Assembly (NCBI GenBank): GCA_021791995.1
Contig: JAJYVN010000156.1
Location: 1-7,059 of the forward strand
Direction: 5' to 3'
Source of the DNA: Bacillota bacterium
GTDB lineage: Bacteria; Bacillota; Sulfobacillia; RBS10-35; JAJYVN01
DNA length: 7,059 bases
Both the position numbers and the translations under genes were made by a program. A model generated the notes under the pieces. That model ran no database searches and was not told the origin of the DNA. It saw only the letters and a program-made list of their open reading frames with translations. Below, one piece after another: positions 1 through 6,857 of the stretch (its first letter is position 1; every line of letters starts with the position of its first letter).

Positions 1-697
1 CTTCAAGAATCTGTCGCTGGGTCACAACGTCAAGAGCCGTCGTCGGCTCGTCCATAATAAGAAGATCGGGGCTAAGCGCAAGTGCTATCGCGATCAAAGC
101 ACGCTGGCGCATGCCGCCGGACAGTTCGTGCGGGTACGCGCGAGAGCGGCTGATGGGAATGCCAACAAGTCCGAGCAACTCAGCTACCCGGCGTTCGCGA
201 GAAGACCGGTTGGCTGAGGGGGAATGAGCACGCAGGACGTCCTCGACTTGCGCCTGCAAGGTAAGAACGGGGTTCAATGCGTTCATCGCCGATTGAAACA
301 CGATTGCCAGCTCAGCCCAGCGCAGTACGCGGAGCTGTCTGGTCTCCATGGACAGCAACTCCACGCCAACGTCCGCGCTCCGCTGATGGTATACAATTCG
401 TCCCGAACGAACGTGACCGGGCTCGCGTAAGAGCCGCATAACCGCGTAAGCCAGCGTAGACTTGCCAGACCCAGACTCACCCACTACGCCTACGACTTCC
501 CCGCGTCCCACCGTTAGATCAAACTCATCGACCGCCACAACGGCCTCAGGCCCCCTGCCGTACTCAACTGACAGGTTCTCGATCTCAAGCAGAAGGTCGG
601 GCTTCCCATGGGGACCCTGAATCTGGCTACGGTCGGCGACTCCCCTTTCCGGCGATTCAGCCACCACGTCTGCGCTCACACGCCCCCCGGTAGTCAC
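1..697 (-). CDS. ABC transporter ATP-binding protein, DppD/OppD type (partial, C-terminal part outside window)
   Basis: Cytoplasmic ATPase that would power the two permeases encoded just upstream. I translated 232 codons to the window edge. Walker A GESGSGKST is at residues 73-81, the Q-loop (FQSAMNALNP) has Gln135, the ABC signature LSGGMRQ is at 192-198, and Walker B LLIMDE is at 212-217, followed by PTTALD. The H-loop His and the C-terminal oligopeptide/dipeptide-type extension are cut off at position 1. The start is GTG at 695-697, directly abutting the TAG of the preceding permease gene, with GGAGGT 10 nt upstream; this implies translational coupling. No ATG lies before the domain. The GTG at 677-679 (codon 7) is the main alternative. 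About 34 residues precede the first conserved block (LLEIENLSVEY), longer than usual for the family. In this class the ATPase normally pairs with a second one (DppF type), which should lie further left. Family assignment is near certain; the substrate is unknown. Confidence 0.96.
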   Translation of the reverse strand, partial: MTTGGRVSADVVAESPERGVADRSQIQGPHGKPDLLLEIENLSVEYGRGPEAVVAVDEFDLTVGRGEVVGVVGESGSGKSTLAYAVMRLLREPGHVRSGRIVYHQRSADVGVELLSMETRQLRVLRWAELAIVFQSAMNALNPVLTLQAQVEDVLRAHSPSANRSSRERRVAELLGLVGIPISRSRAYPHELSGGMRQRALIAIALALSPDLLIMDEPTTALDVVTQRQILE

Positions 698-1702
698 CTA
701 AGCCACCACCTCCCGGTCGCCGCTCGCCTGACCCGCACTGGCAGGCCGCCAACCCGTGCCTTTCACCACTACAGGCTGCGTCTCCGGCACACGCTCACGT
801 CTTAGCAACCGGTGCCGTTTCCTCGCCACAATCCGCAGTCGCGGGTTCACCACATCATCGATCCCGAAGTTGATGAGGGCCAGTGCCATGCCAACGAGGC
901 CGATGCACACGCCCGGCGGGACGAACCACCACCATGCACCAAGTTGCAACCCTTCATTGGTCTGCGCCCAATACAACATGGTCCCCCAGCTCCAAGTGTT
1001 CACATTACTCAGGCCCAGGAATGCCAGAGACGACTGCGTCACGATCGCGAAAATCACCGTGAACACAAAGCCCGATGCGACAATCGGCATCACGTGAGGC
1101 AAGATCTCCGAGAGCAGGATACGCCAGCCACGTTCCCCAGACACACGTGAGGCTAGCACGAACTCTCGCCTTCGCAAGGAGAGCGTCTGCGCTCGCAGGA
1201 TTCTCGCTCCCCAAGCCCAGCCCGTGAGCGCAAGCACCAGGATCAGTGCTACGCCTCCCTTGCTCGGCAGATACCCAGCGAGGACGATCACCAGCGGCAG
1301 CGCCGGAATGACCAAGAAACAATTGGACAGCATGGACAAGACTTCGCCAGCCAAGCCACCGAGGTAGCCTCCACCGACCCCCACGACGAGAGCAATCACA
1401 GTTGCCACCGCGGCCGCGCCGAAGCTCACCATGAGCGTGAAACCGGTGCTGTCTATCAACTGAGCGCCGACATCTTGACCCGTCTCCGTCGTGCCCAGCC
1501 AGTGTGCTCCCGACGGTCCCTGCAGTACCGCCCCGCCCATCGCCGACGGACTTCGCGTGTCGATCAACGGGCCGAACACCGCCACGAGGCCAAACACCAC
1601 AAGGATCAGGCAGCCCACGAACATCTTCCGCGAGTGCGTCAGCCGTCGCCACGCGCGCGTCACCTGTCGGCGCTTGTGCCCCTCCTGCACTGTTACCCCC
1701 AT
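698..1702 (-). CDS. ABC transporter permease, DppC/OppC type
   Basis: Inner-membrane permease of 334 residues, partner of the DppB-type protein. The first membrane segment is at about 28-47, followed by HWLGTTETGQDV at 67-78, the equivalent of the conserved HxLGTDxxGRDV motif in DppC proteins. Further hydrophobic segments lie at about 88-113, 122-144, 150-168, 205-231 and 257-280. The EAA-type loop that contacts the ATPase is at about 179-206 (REFVLASRVSGERG, then LPHVMP). ALINFGIDDVVNPRLR at 275-290 is the usual C-terminal signature. A charged tail of about 40 residues (294-334) extends beyond most family members. The ATG at 1702 has GGAGGT with a 4-nt spacer, a strong ribosome binding site. 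However, an overlapping short frame begins at 1782, so the true N-terminus may be longer if the frames are joined. The stop TAG touches the GTG of the ATPase gene. Confidence 0.96.
   Translation of the reverse strand: MGVTVQEGHKRRQVTRAWRRLTHSRKMFVGCLILVVFGLVAVFGPLIDTRSPSAMGGAVLQGPSGAHWLGTTETGQDVGAQLIDSTGFTLMVSFGAAAVATVIALVVGVGGGYLGGLAGEVLSMLSNCFLVIPALPLVIVLAGYLPSKGGVALILVLALTGWAWGARILRAQTLSLRRREFVLASRVSGERGWRILLSEILPHVMPIVASGFVFTVIFAIVTQSSLAFLGLSNVNTWSWGTMLYWAQTNEGLQLGAWWWFVPPGVCIGLVGMALALINFGIDDVVNPRLRIVARKRHRLLRRERVPETQPVVVKGTGWRPASAGQASGDREVVA
708..713 (-). promoter_or_regulatory. Ribosome binding site deciding the GTG start of the ATPase gene
   Basis: GGAGGT lies 10 nt upstream of the GTG at 695-697, within the last codons of the DppC-type gene. 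It favours this GTG over the one at 677-679, although that one is preceded by a G-rich run. Confidence 0.6.
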
Positions 1703-1782
1703 TCTGACCTCCGACTCAACCCATTCCTCGTAGCGTCTAGCACTTCCTCTGCACCAATAGCGTCTCCCTCCTGAACAGCCAT
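1693..1782 (-). CDS. Short ORF of 29 codons overlapping the DppC-type start (leader peptide or frame-shifted N-terminus)
   Basis: The ATG at 1780-1782 lies 7 nt after the TGA of the DppB-type gene and has GAGG/AGGA with a spacer of about 5 nt (TGAGGAAAGGATG). The peptide begins MAVQEGDAIGAEEVLDATR and ends SRRSEWG before TAA at 1693-1695. Most codons begin with G, as in real coding sequence. It overlaps the start of the DppC-type gene by 10 nt in another frame. The overlap contains GGGGG (CCCCC at 1696-1700 on the plus strand). One extra G there would give a continuous reading, SEWG followed by VTVQEG of the permease, and a protein of about 361 residues. It may therefore be the authentic permease N-terminus broken by an indel or read by frameshifting, or a small coupled leader that carries ribosomes to the 1702 start. 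I do not recognise the peptide itself. Confidence 0.4.
   Translation of the reverse strand: MAVQEGDAIGAEEVLDATRNGLSRRSEWG
1707..1712 (-). promoter_or_regulatory. Ribosome binding site of the DppC-type permease
   Basis: GGAGGT, read on the minus strand, sits 4 nt before the ATG at 1702 (equivalently GGAGG with 5 nt). It lies inside the short frame 1693-1782. It supports independent initiation at 1702 rather than initiation only at 1782. Confidence 0.7.
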
Positions 1783-1789
1783 CCTTTCC

Positions 1790-2770
1790 TCACGCCTCCT
1801 CGCGTGCTCGGGGATCGAGCATCACATAACAAAAATCGGCAAGGAAGTTCGCCAACAGCACTACAAGTGTGATGACTAAGAAGATGCCCTGCATCAAGGG
1901 GTAGTCCTCATTCGATACTGCCTGGTACAGGACGTAACCGATCCCAGGGTAGGAGAACACGACCTCCAGCACGATCGATCCCGTCACCACGAACCCCAAA
2001 GCCATCGCGAAGCTAGCGATATTCGGCAGGATCGCATTTCGCGCGCCATACATGCCCATTATCCGCACGCGCGACAACCCCTTCGCTTCCGCTAGCAACA
2101 CGTAGTCCTCACCGAGCGTAGTCACCATCATGTTGCGCATTCGAAGCAGCCAAAACGCAAGCGTCGACACTACCAGCGTCACCCCCGGAAGAATGGCATG
2201 GTACAGCGCAGAACCCACGAATTGCCAGGTCCACCCTATCGGCACCGAAGTGTTGTACGCTCCCGACACGGGGAACCAGTGAACGAGCCCACCGAACACG
2301 AACAACGCGATCAAGCCTAGCCAAAAGTAAGGCACCGTCGAGAAGAACGTGGACAGCGGCAAGAGGTTGTCCAGGACTGAACCTGGACGCCACCCTACTA
2401 CGCACCCGATCACGGTGCCAAGCACGAAGCTTATCACTGTGCAAACACCCACGAGGACCAACGTCCATGGAAGGCTCGACCCGATCACGTGAGTCACTGG
2501 GGTCGGGAAGTACGTGAACGACACACCCAGGTTTCCGCTGAGTATCTCCCGCCAGTATTGCGTGTACTGGGCCCAAAGACCCGCCCGGTGGTGCACACCG
2601 AACAGCACGTCCAACGCAGCTAGCGTTTTCGGCGTTATCTGGGTATGGAACCGTGCGATAAGGCTAAGAACGGGGTTACCCGGCATCAGCCGGGGGATGA
2701 AGAAATTAATGCTGAGGGCAATGACCCCTGTGACCACATAAAAACCAGTCCGCCGAGCCAAATAGAGCAC
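1790..2770 (-). CDS. ABC transporter permease, DppB/OppB type
   Basis: Inner-membrane permease of 326 residues, normal length for the family. It opens with the typical LARRTGFYVVTGV... membrane segment (about 7-26), then PRLMPGNPV at 26-34, a periplasmic or external region to about residue 98, and further membrane segments at about 101-126, 137-161, 188-208, 250-272 and 290-313. The EAA loop that docks on the ATPase is EDYVLLAEAKGLSRVRIMG at 221-239, followed by RNAILP at 244-249. VFSYPGIGYVLYQA at 271-284 and DYPLMQG at 289-295 are classic DppB-family signatures. The start is GTG at 2768-2770, preceded by AAGGGGG with 6 nt spacing. The stop TGA is 7 nt before the short frame that precedes the DppC-type gene. 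It should form a heterodimeric channel with that protein. The LMPGNPV variant is one I associate with carbohydrate-type members; this is recall, not proof. Confidence 0.96.
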   Translation of the reverse strand: MLYLARRTGFYVVTGVIALSINFFIPRLMPGNPVLSLIARFHTQITPKTLAALDVLFGVHHRAGLWAQYTQYWREILSGNLGVSFTYFPTPVTHVIGSSLPWTLVLVGVCTVISFVLGTVIGCVVGWRPGSVLDNLLPLSTFFSTVPYFWLGLIALFVFGGLVHWFPVSGAYNTSVPIGWTWQFVGSALYHAILPGVTLVVSTLAFWLLRMRNMMVTTLGEDYVLLAEAKGLSRVRIMGMYGARNAILPNIASFAMALGFVVTGSIVLEVVFSYPGIGYVLYQAVSNEDYPLMQGIFLVITLVVLLANFLADFCYVMLDPRAREEA

Positions 2771-2852
2771 TTCACACCCCCTTGCTGCAGAACACCTTCA
2801 AGCAGACCACCTTTAACCATCTCCCCTTAGACCGCTCCAGCCTGCACCTTCA

Positions 2853-2872
2853 CACAGGCACAGGCACAGGCA
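2853..2872. repeat. Short tandem repeat, CAGGCA hexamer, 3.3 copies
   Basis: Three perfect CAGGCA units occupy 2855-2872, extended two bases to the left. The array lies in the 151 nt gap between the binding-protein stop and the DppB-type start, immediately after the hairpin in the direction of transcription, where the RNA reads as TGCCTG units. It is noncoding here. Its length could vary by slippage, but no function is evident. Confidence 0.8.
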
Positions 2873-2874
2873 GA

Positions 2875-2906
2875 CCCGGCTTGGCGCGACCCTCCACCAA
2901 GCCGGG
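2875..2906 (-). promoter_or_regulatory. Intercistronic stem-loop after the binding-protein gene
   Basis: The arms CCCGGCTTGG (2875-2884) and CCAAGCCGGG (2897-2906) are perfectly complementary over 10 bp and enclose a 12-nt loop. The stem begins 15 nt beyond the TGA of the binding-protein gene. In the direction of transcription it is followed by TCTGCCTGTGCC rather than a run of T, so it does not look like a normal intrinsic terminator. In binding-protein transport operons such a structure often protects the upstream message from 3' decay and attenuates the permease genes, giving an excess of binding protein. That role is inferred. A leaky or Rho-assisted terminator is the alternative. Confidence 0.65.
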
Positions 2907-2921
2907 CTGCTCCCCACGCGA

Positions 2922-4601
2922 TCAGCTTCGGGGCCGCAAGTGCAGGACAACGAGCTCGGCATTAAGCCCGTTCGGTGCTCCGATCGCGTAAGGGTTTTGC
3001 GATGTCGGCCAGCCTACGAAGTCCTTGTTAGAGTACTGAAACCACCCCGATTGGTAGATCAGCGGGATGTAGGGCAGGTCGTTCACGACTACGCTCTCTA
3101 GCCCGTCGAGAGCAGCAGCTTGCTGAGCCGGCGTGCCGCTTTCATAAGTGCTAAGGAGCCTTTGCGTCGCTGGGCTACTCCACCGCTCAAGGTCACCAGT
3201 CGCCGTCTGCCCGATTGGCGCCGTAAGCCTATTGTTCAACAGGCCGTTGTAGATGTAGTACTGGCTCGGACCGCTGTTGCCGACGTTCAGGGTCAAACCG
3301 AAATTCCCCAGCGCCTCGTCCGACTGCCATGTACCGAGAGACACGCGCGGCACGTTCAGCTTTATGGCAGGTGCCTTCCACTGTGAGGACAAAATGTCTG
3401 CAACTGTGAACCAGTCGAAGTATGGGCTCGGGAGCACGATGTTCAACGTGATAGCCTTACCGTCTTTCCCGATTAGTGGCCCCGAACCTTTGCGCGTGAA
3501 CCCAGCCTTGGCCAACAACGCGCGCGCTGCTGCCACATTCTGGATGTAATGCAGGTTTTTGAACTGCGGTGCCAATTCGTTGCTAAAGTTCGGCAGTAGT
3601 AACCCGGTCGGCGTTTTGATCGCATATTCGTACCCGTGCTCGGCCTCATTTTGGATCGCAAGCCGATTTATGGACTCTGAAAGCGCTTTGCGGAAATCGA
3701 CGTTATTGAACGGATATTGTGTGAGATTGGGCAGCAACTGGATCGATGTAGTAGGGATGTACCAATAGTGGCGGTACTTGGGGTCCCCGTTGATGTACAG
3801 CTTTGCCACGTCCCCGAAGTTGTGCCCTCCCCACTGCGCTCCGCCAGCCGCCATCATGGTGTCGGCCGATTGGTCAGAGTCCGACATCGGAAAATTCAGC
3901 GTGGCCACATGAGGAGAACCGCCCCAGTAGTGGGGATTGGCAGTCAACTGGATGTCAGTAGTTGCGAAACTCTTTAGTACATATGGCCCGGTACCCACAG
4001 GGTTACTGTCTGCGTACGTGCTCGGGTTCACGCTCTGCCAAATATGCTCGGGGACGATATAGGTAGTGGCAATGTAGTACAATTCACTGGCATTCGGACT
4101 TGCCAGTTGAAACTTCACTTCGTATTTGTTGACAGCCGTGACCGACGTGAACTGGATACCGTTGGTATTGATAGCCGGGTTCCGCTTGAGGGCGTCGAAA
4201 GTAAACACTACATCATTTGCCGTAAACGGCTTACCATCGCTCCACTGCACGTTGTGCCGGAGGTAGAAGATGAATGTTCGGTTATGGTTGAGACTTTTGT
4301 ACGAGGTGGCCAGCCACGGATACACATTGCTTGGCTTGGCCCCGTCGTACTGAAGGAGCGGCTCGTAAATCATGCTCTGAAGCCCAGCAGTGGACGCCGC
4401 GCTCGTCGACAGGTACGGGTTGAAACTGTCCTGGTAAGGTCCAGCGTTGCTCTGGTTGCTCGAGAGAACATCGGTCGACGCAGCCCAAGCCGTCACATTC
4501 GTGCCAACGGCCCCAATTGCGGCGGCACCTACAGATGCCAATCCGGAAGCAAGCAACACGCTGAGCCATCGGCTCCTCGATAATCTAGCTGATCTAGACA
4601 T
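2922..4601 (-). CDS. ABC transporter extracellular solute-binding protein, family 5 (peptide/oligosaccharide type)
   Basis: Exported receptor of 559 residues that captures the substrate and delivers it to the permeases. The N-terminus is a Sec signal peptide: an Arg-rich start (residues 1-11), a hydrophobic stretch at about 12-34, and AWA at 38-40 with likely cleavage before Ala41. There is no lipobox Cys, and I find no cysteine in the whole protein. The SBP_bac_5 domain runs from about 85 to 470. Its diagnostic block is at about 95-137 (PWLATSYKSLNHNRTF, LRHNVQWSDGKPFTANDV), with VGTGPYVLKSF in the middle. Length is typical. ATG 4599-4601 is the only sensible start because an in-frame TAG lies four codons upstream. 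The ribosome binding site is weak: GAGAG about 9 nt away, or AAGGGGG about 15 nt away. The gene begins 67 nt after the hydrolase gene. Family 5 proteins bind peptides, nickel complexes, opines and oligosaccharides; the hydrolase neighbours favour a sugar ligand. Confidence 0.95.
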   Translation of the reverse strand: MSRSARLSRSRWLSVLLASGLASVGAAAIGAVGTNVTAWAASTDVLSSNQSNAGPYQDSFNPYLSTSAASTAGLQSMIYEPLLQYDGAKPSNVYPWLATSYKSLNHNRTFIFYLRHNVQWSDGKPFTANDVVFTFDALKRNPAINTNGIQFTSVTAVNKYEVKFQLASPNASELYYIATTYIVPEHIWQSVNPSTYADSNPVGTGPYVLKSFATTDIQLTANPHYWGGSPHVATLNFPMSDSDQSADTMMAAGGAQWGGHNFGDVAKLYINGDPKYRHYWYIPTTSIQLLPNLTQYPFNNVDFRKALSESINRLAIQNEAEHGYEYAIKTPTGLLLPNFSNELAPQFKNLHYIQNVAAARALLAKAGFTRKGSGPLIGKDGKAITLNIVLPSPYFDWFTVADILSSQWKAPAIKLNVPRVSLGTWQSDEALGNFGLTLNVGNSGPSQYYIYNGLLNNRLTAPIGQTATGDLERWSSPATQRLLSTYESGTPAQQAAALDGLESVVVNDLPYIPLIYQSGWFQYSNKDFVGWPTSQNPYAIGAPNGLNAELVVLHLRPRS

Positions 4602-4668
4602 TGGTTTAACTCTCTACCCCCTTGGTGTAGGTAAGTCATTGTTCCACAATCAGATTCGATACAGTAAG

Positions 4669-6855
4669 CTAGCCAACAACAGCCACTTCATGGTCCGTCA
4701 CAAACGGGATCGTAAAGACCAACCACCCCCCTTCACATTTCGCCGGTACTGTTTGTCCGCTTACTCGAAGTTGGGCCACTTCACCAACAAAGCTTTCGGC
4801 GACCCGCAACCTTACGACAAGGGGCCCAACACTCACGAACTCGGTCACCGGGGGGCACCAAACGCCTGGATGGTTGAGGTTCACAATGTGAAGGACGTAC
4901 CGCCCAGCCTGCCGGTACGCCTGCACATCTACAAGTCCCGTCACATCGACATCAAGGATTTGGTTCGAACCTGTGGCCCACCGCGTGAGGTTGGCAAGTA
5001 TTTGGCCACAGTCCGGTAGCCTATCCCGGCCGAAACAGCGATCGAGGTCGGCCGCGAGATAGGCGACGAGGCCTCGTACCGCACTGTTCTTCACCACCAG
5101 CGCGGGTAGGCTGCTATCGGCCTCTCTTATCCAGGAGGCTTCCGGGGGGTACATAGGGAAGGGTTCCATCCAGGTGGCGAGCACCGAGCCAGTATCGGCT
5201 TCGATGACCTCTAGGCGCCCACCGAAGGAGATAATGTCGGTACCCTCGAGACCGGCGAAAAACTGTGCCGCAAAGCTCTCCTCGGAGACCTGTGGCCACT
5301 GACCCGACGGAGTAGGCCCGGGTCGGTGCAGCCGGAGGTAGGTATGGCGATCCCAAGTCTCCCAGTCGCTTTCGCGTCGACCAACCTCGCCCTCGTGGAG
5401 GTCCTTGGAATGAACGCCGAAGACGTCGGCTAGTTCAAAGTCCTTTCGGCGGTCACCCCACTCGTCGTACAGGCTGGTCTCTCCGCTGGCCAGGATCGAA
5501 CCGCCGTTCTCTGAATAGGCTCGGAGGCGATCACACTCCTCTGTCGAGAGCGCCCCGACGTTCGGTAGCCACAGGGCAGCAAACCGCTCGGGCGTATCAG
5601 GGATGTCCTTGCTATGTACCGGAAGCCACGGAATCCGTGCTCCTAGAAGTGCGTTAGCCACGCCCCAGTAGGGTTCGCTGATAAGCGCGTCCGCTCGGTC
5701 GCGCCCGTAGAAGTCGATGTTGCGTTGCGACCAGACGATCCCCACGTTCGCAAGCGGCTCACGGTTGTAGAGCACATCCTCGTTCTGCTCATGCCAGGAG
5801 AAGATCGACGGGGACGTCTCGTACTGTCGAGTGTCGTCATGCACCGAGCCGATATGGTGCCACCAAGGTGAAATACCGCCCATCATCCCTTCGAAAGCCC
5901 ATAGCCTGACCTCGGGGGGTGGCTTCGCAGCCACACGAAATGTCGGCTGCCCGGCAGCGTACATGGCAATGCTCTCAGGGATCAGCCGGTCCCAGCCAAG
6001 GATCTCGTGCAACAAGCCACCGGCTTCTCGATTGTTGTGCGGCCCCCTTCCTGCAGGCCGGGTCTGAAAGTCCAACATGAAGATCGGCGTCCTCCGGCAG
6101 ATCTCCCGCAGATCCCTCAGGCGCTCCGCTTGGCGCACCGGGTCGGCCGAGTTCATCCCTATCCAAAGGCAGTCGGCGCCACCCGCCTTGGTCGTGACAG
6201 TGTTGTTGTAATCCCACAACGCCAGACGCCGCTCGTAAGACCACGCCACCCACCGTCGGTATCTAAGGTCATCCCAAGACGGCTCGGATGGAAGTTCCAA
6301 ACCCTCCGACCGAGCAAACACTTGCCGGCAGTTATCGCAGTAACAGATCTCCCGGCGCGACAGGCCGCTCCAACTGTTGTCAGTGATACCATCGGGGTCG
6401 CTCCGCTCAATGATCTCTCTTAAGACGTCAGCGAGAAACTCCTCGTAATAACCGCTATTGAGGCACGCTATGTACCGCCCATCGACCACGTAGGGCTCAC
6501 CATCTCGCTGCCGAGCAAACCATTCTGGATGAGCAGAGAAAACCTCCTCGGACGCTCGGTTGGAGTCCATGCGCGCTAGCACCGTGAGCCCTTCCGTGCG
6601 ACCCAACTCGACGATATCACCGTACAGGTCGCGCTCACCGAGGAACAACGCGCGGTGCTGCAACCTAAAGCGGCTAGGGTAATAACAGACGATGCCACCT
6701 GCATTTACGATGATGCCTTGCACCGCAGTGTGACGCCATTGCTCCCGCCATCGCTCCGCGTCGTATACTGCGGGGTCTCGTTCGGTCAGGTTCACCTGCG
6801 CCCAGCGCCGGGTCCGCTCGTACCACGGCACTATCTCGTCTCTTCGCATGGCCAT
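4669..6855 (-). CDS. Glycoside-hydrolase-like protein with beta-galactosidase trimerisation domain (GHL6/GH42-like)
   Basis: Probable cytoplasmic carbohydrate-active enzyme of 728 residues with no signal peptide. Residues about 1-345 look like a TIM barrel of the hypothetical glycosyl hydrolase 6 type: PDGITDNSWSG at 154-164, the cluster CYCDNC at 171-176, LDFQTRPAG at 261-269, and LWAFEGMMGGISPWWHH at 318-334. Residues about 365-590 match a beta-galactosidase trimerisation domain, with the telling block SGETSLYDEWGDRRKDF at 457-473 and ADVFGV at 476-481. The end (about 630-728) is a beta-rich domain with YVLHIVNLNHPG at 653-664. Cys131 plus Cys171/173/176 resemble the GH42 zinc ligands. The start is ATG 6855 with AGGGG 5 nt upstream; ATG 6849 is a close alternative. 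The gene follows the upstream gene's stop by 2 nt and precedes the transporter genes, so it probably acts on the imported product. Substrate and catalytic residues are unresolved; possible acids are Asp155, Asp159, Asp262 and Glu322. Confidence 0.88.
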   Translation of the reverse strand: MAMRRDEIVPWYERTRRWAQVNLTERDPAVYDAERWREQWRHTAVQGIIVNAGGIVCYYPSRFRLQHRALFLGERDLYGDIVELGRTEGLTVLARMDSNRASEEVFSAHPEWFARQRDGEPYVVDGRYIACLNSGYYEEFLADVLREIIERSDPDGITDNSWSGLSRREICYCDNCRQVFARSEGLELPSEPSWDDLRYRRWVAWSYERRLALWDYNNTVTTKAGGADCLWIGMNSADPVRQAERLRDLREICRRTPIFMLDFQTRPAGRGPHNNREAGGLLHEILGWDRLIPESIAMYAAGQPTFRVAAKPPPEVRLWAFEGMMGGISPWWHHIGSVHDDTRQYETSPSIFSWHEQNEDVLYNREPLANVGIVWSQRNIDFYGRDRADALISEPYWGVANALLGARIPWLPVHSKDIPDTPERFAALWLPNVGALSTEECDRLRAYSENGGSILASGETSLYDEWGDRRKDFELADVFGVHSKDLHEGEVGRRESDWETWDRHTYLRLHRPGPTPSGQWPQVSEESFAAQFFAGLEGTDIISFGGRLEVIEADTGSVLATWMEPFPMYPPEASWIREADSSLPALVVKNSAVRGLVAYLAADLDRCFGRDRLPDCGQILANLTRWATGSNQILDVDVTGLVDVQAYRQAGRYVLHIVNLNHPGVWCPPVTEFVSVGPLVVRLRVAESFVGEVAQLRVSGQTVPAKCEGGWLVFTIPFVTDHEVAVVG

Positions 6856-6857
6856 GG

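Noticed and set aside
1005..1652. Minus-strand open frame of 215 codons overlapping the DppC-type permease
   Set aside because: Alternate frame of a clear permease gene; its Arg/Gly-rich translation has no membrane segments or known motif.
2679..2694. Perfect 6-bp hairpin CCCGGC-ATCA-GCCGGG early in the DppB-type gene
   Set aside because: It is explained by the conserved codons for R-L-M-P-G and is short; I see no sign that it is more than coding sequence.
2686..2820. Minus-strand 44-codon frame (MVKGGLLEGVLQQ...) running into the DppB-type gene
   Set aside because: Most of it overlaps the permease in another frame, and its only purine-rich sequence is too close to the ATG. The permease already has a normal N-terminus and ribosome binding site at 2770, so no frameshift is needed.
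4044..4583. Plus-strand open frame of 179 codons inside the binding-protein gene
   Set aside because: Fully antisense to the family 5 binding protein, with no motif or ribosome binding site supporting it.
4447..5019. Plus-strand open frame of 190 codons spanning the hydrolase to binding-protein junction
   Set aside because: It is antisense to two well-supported genes, shows no recognisable domain, and reads as a shadow of high-G+C coding sequence.
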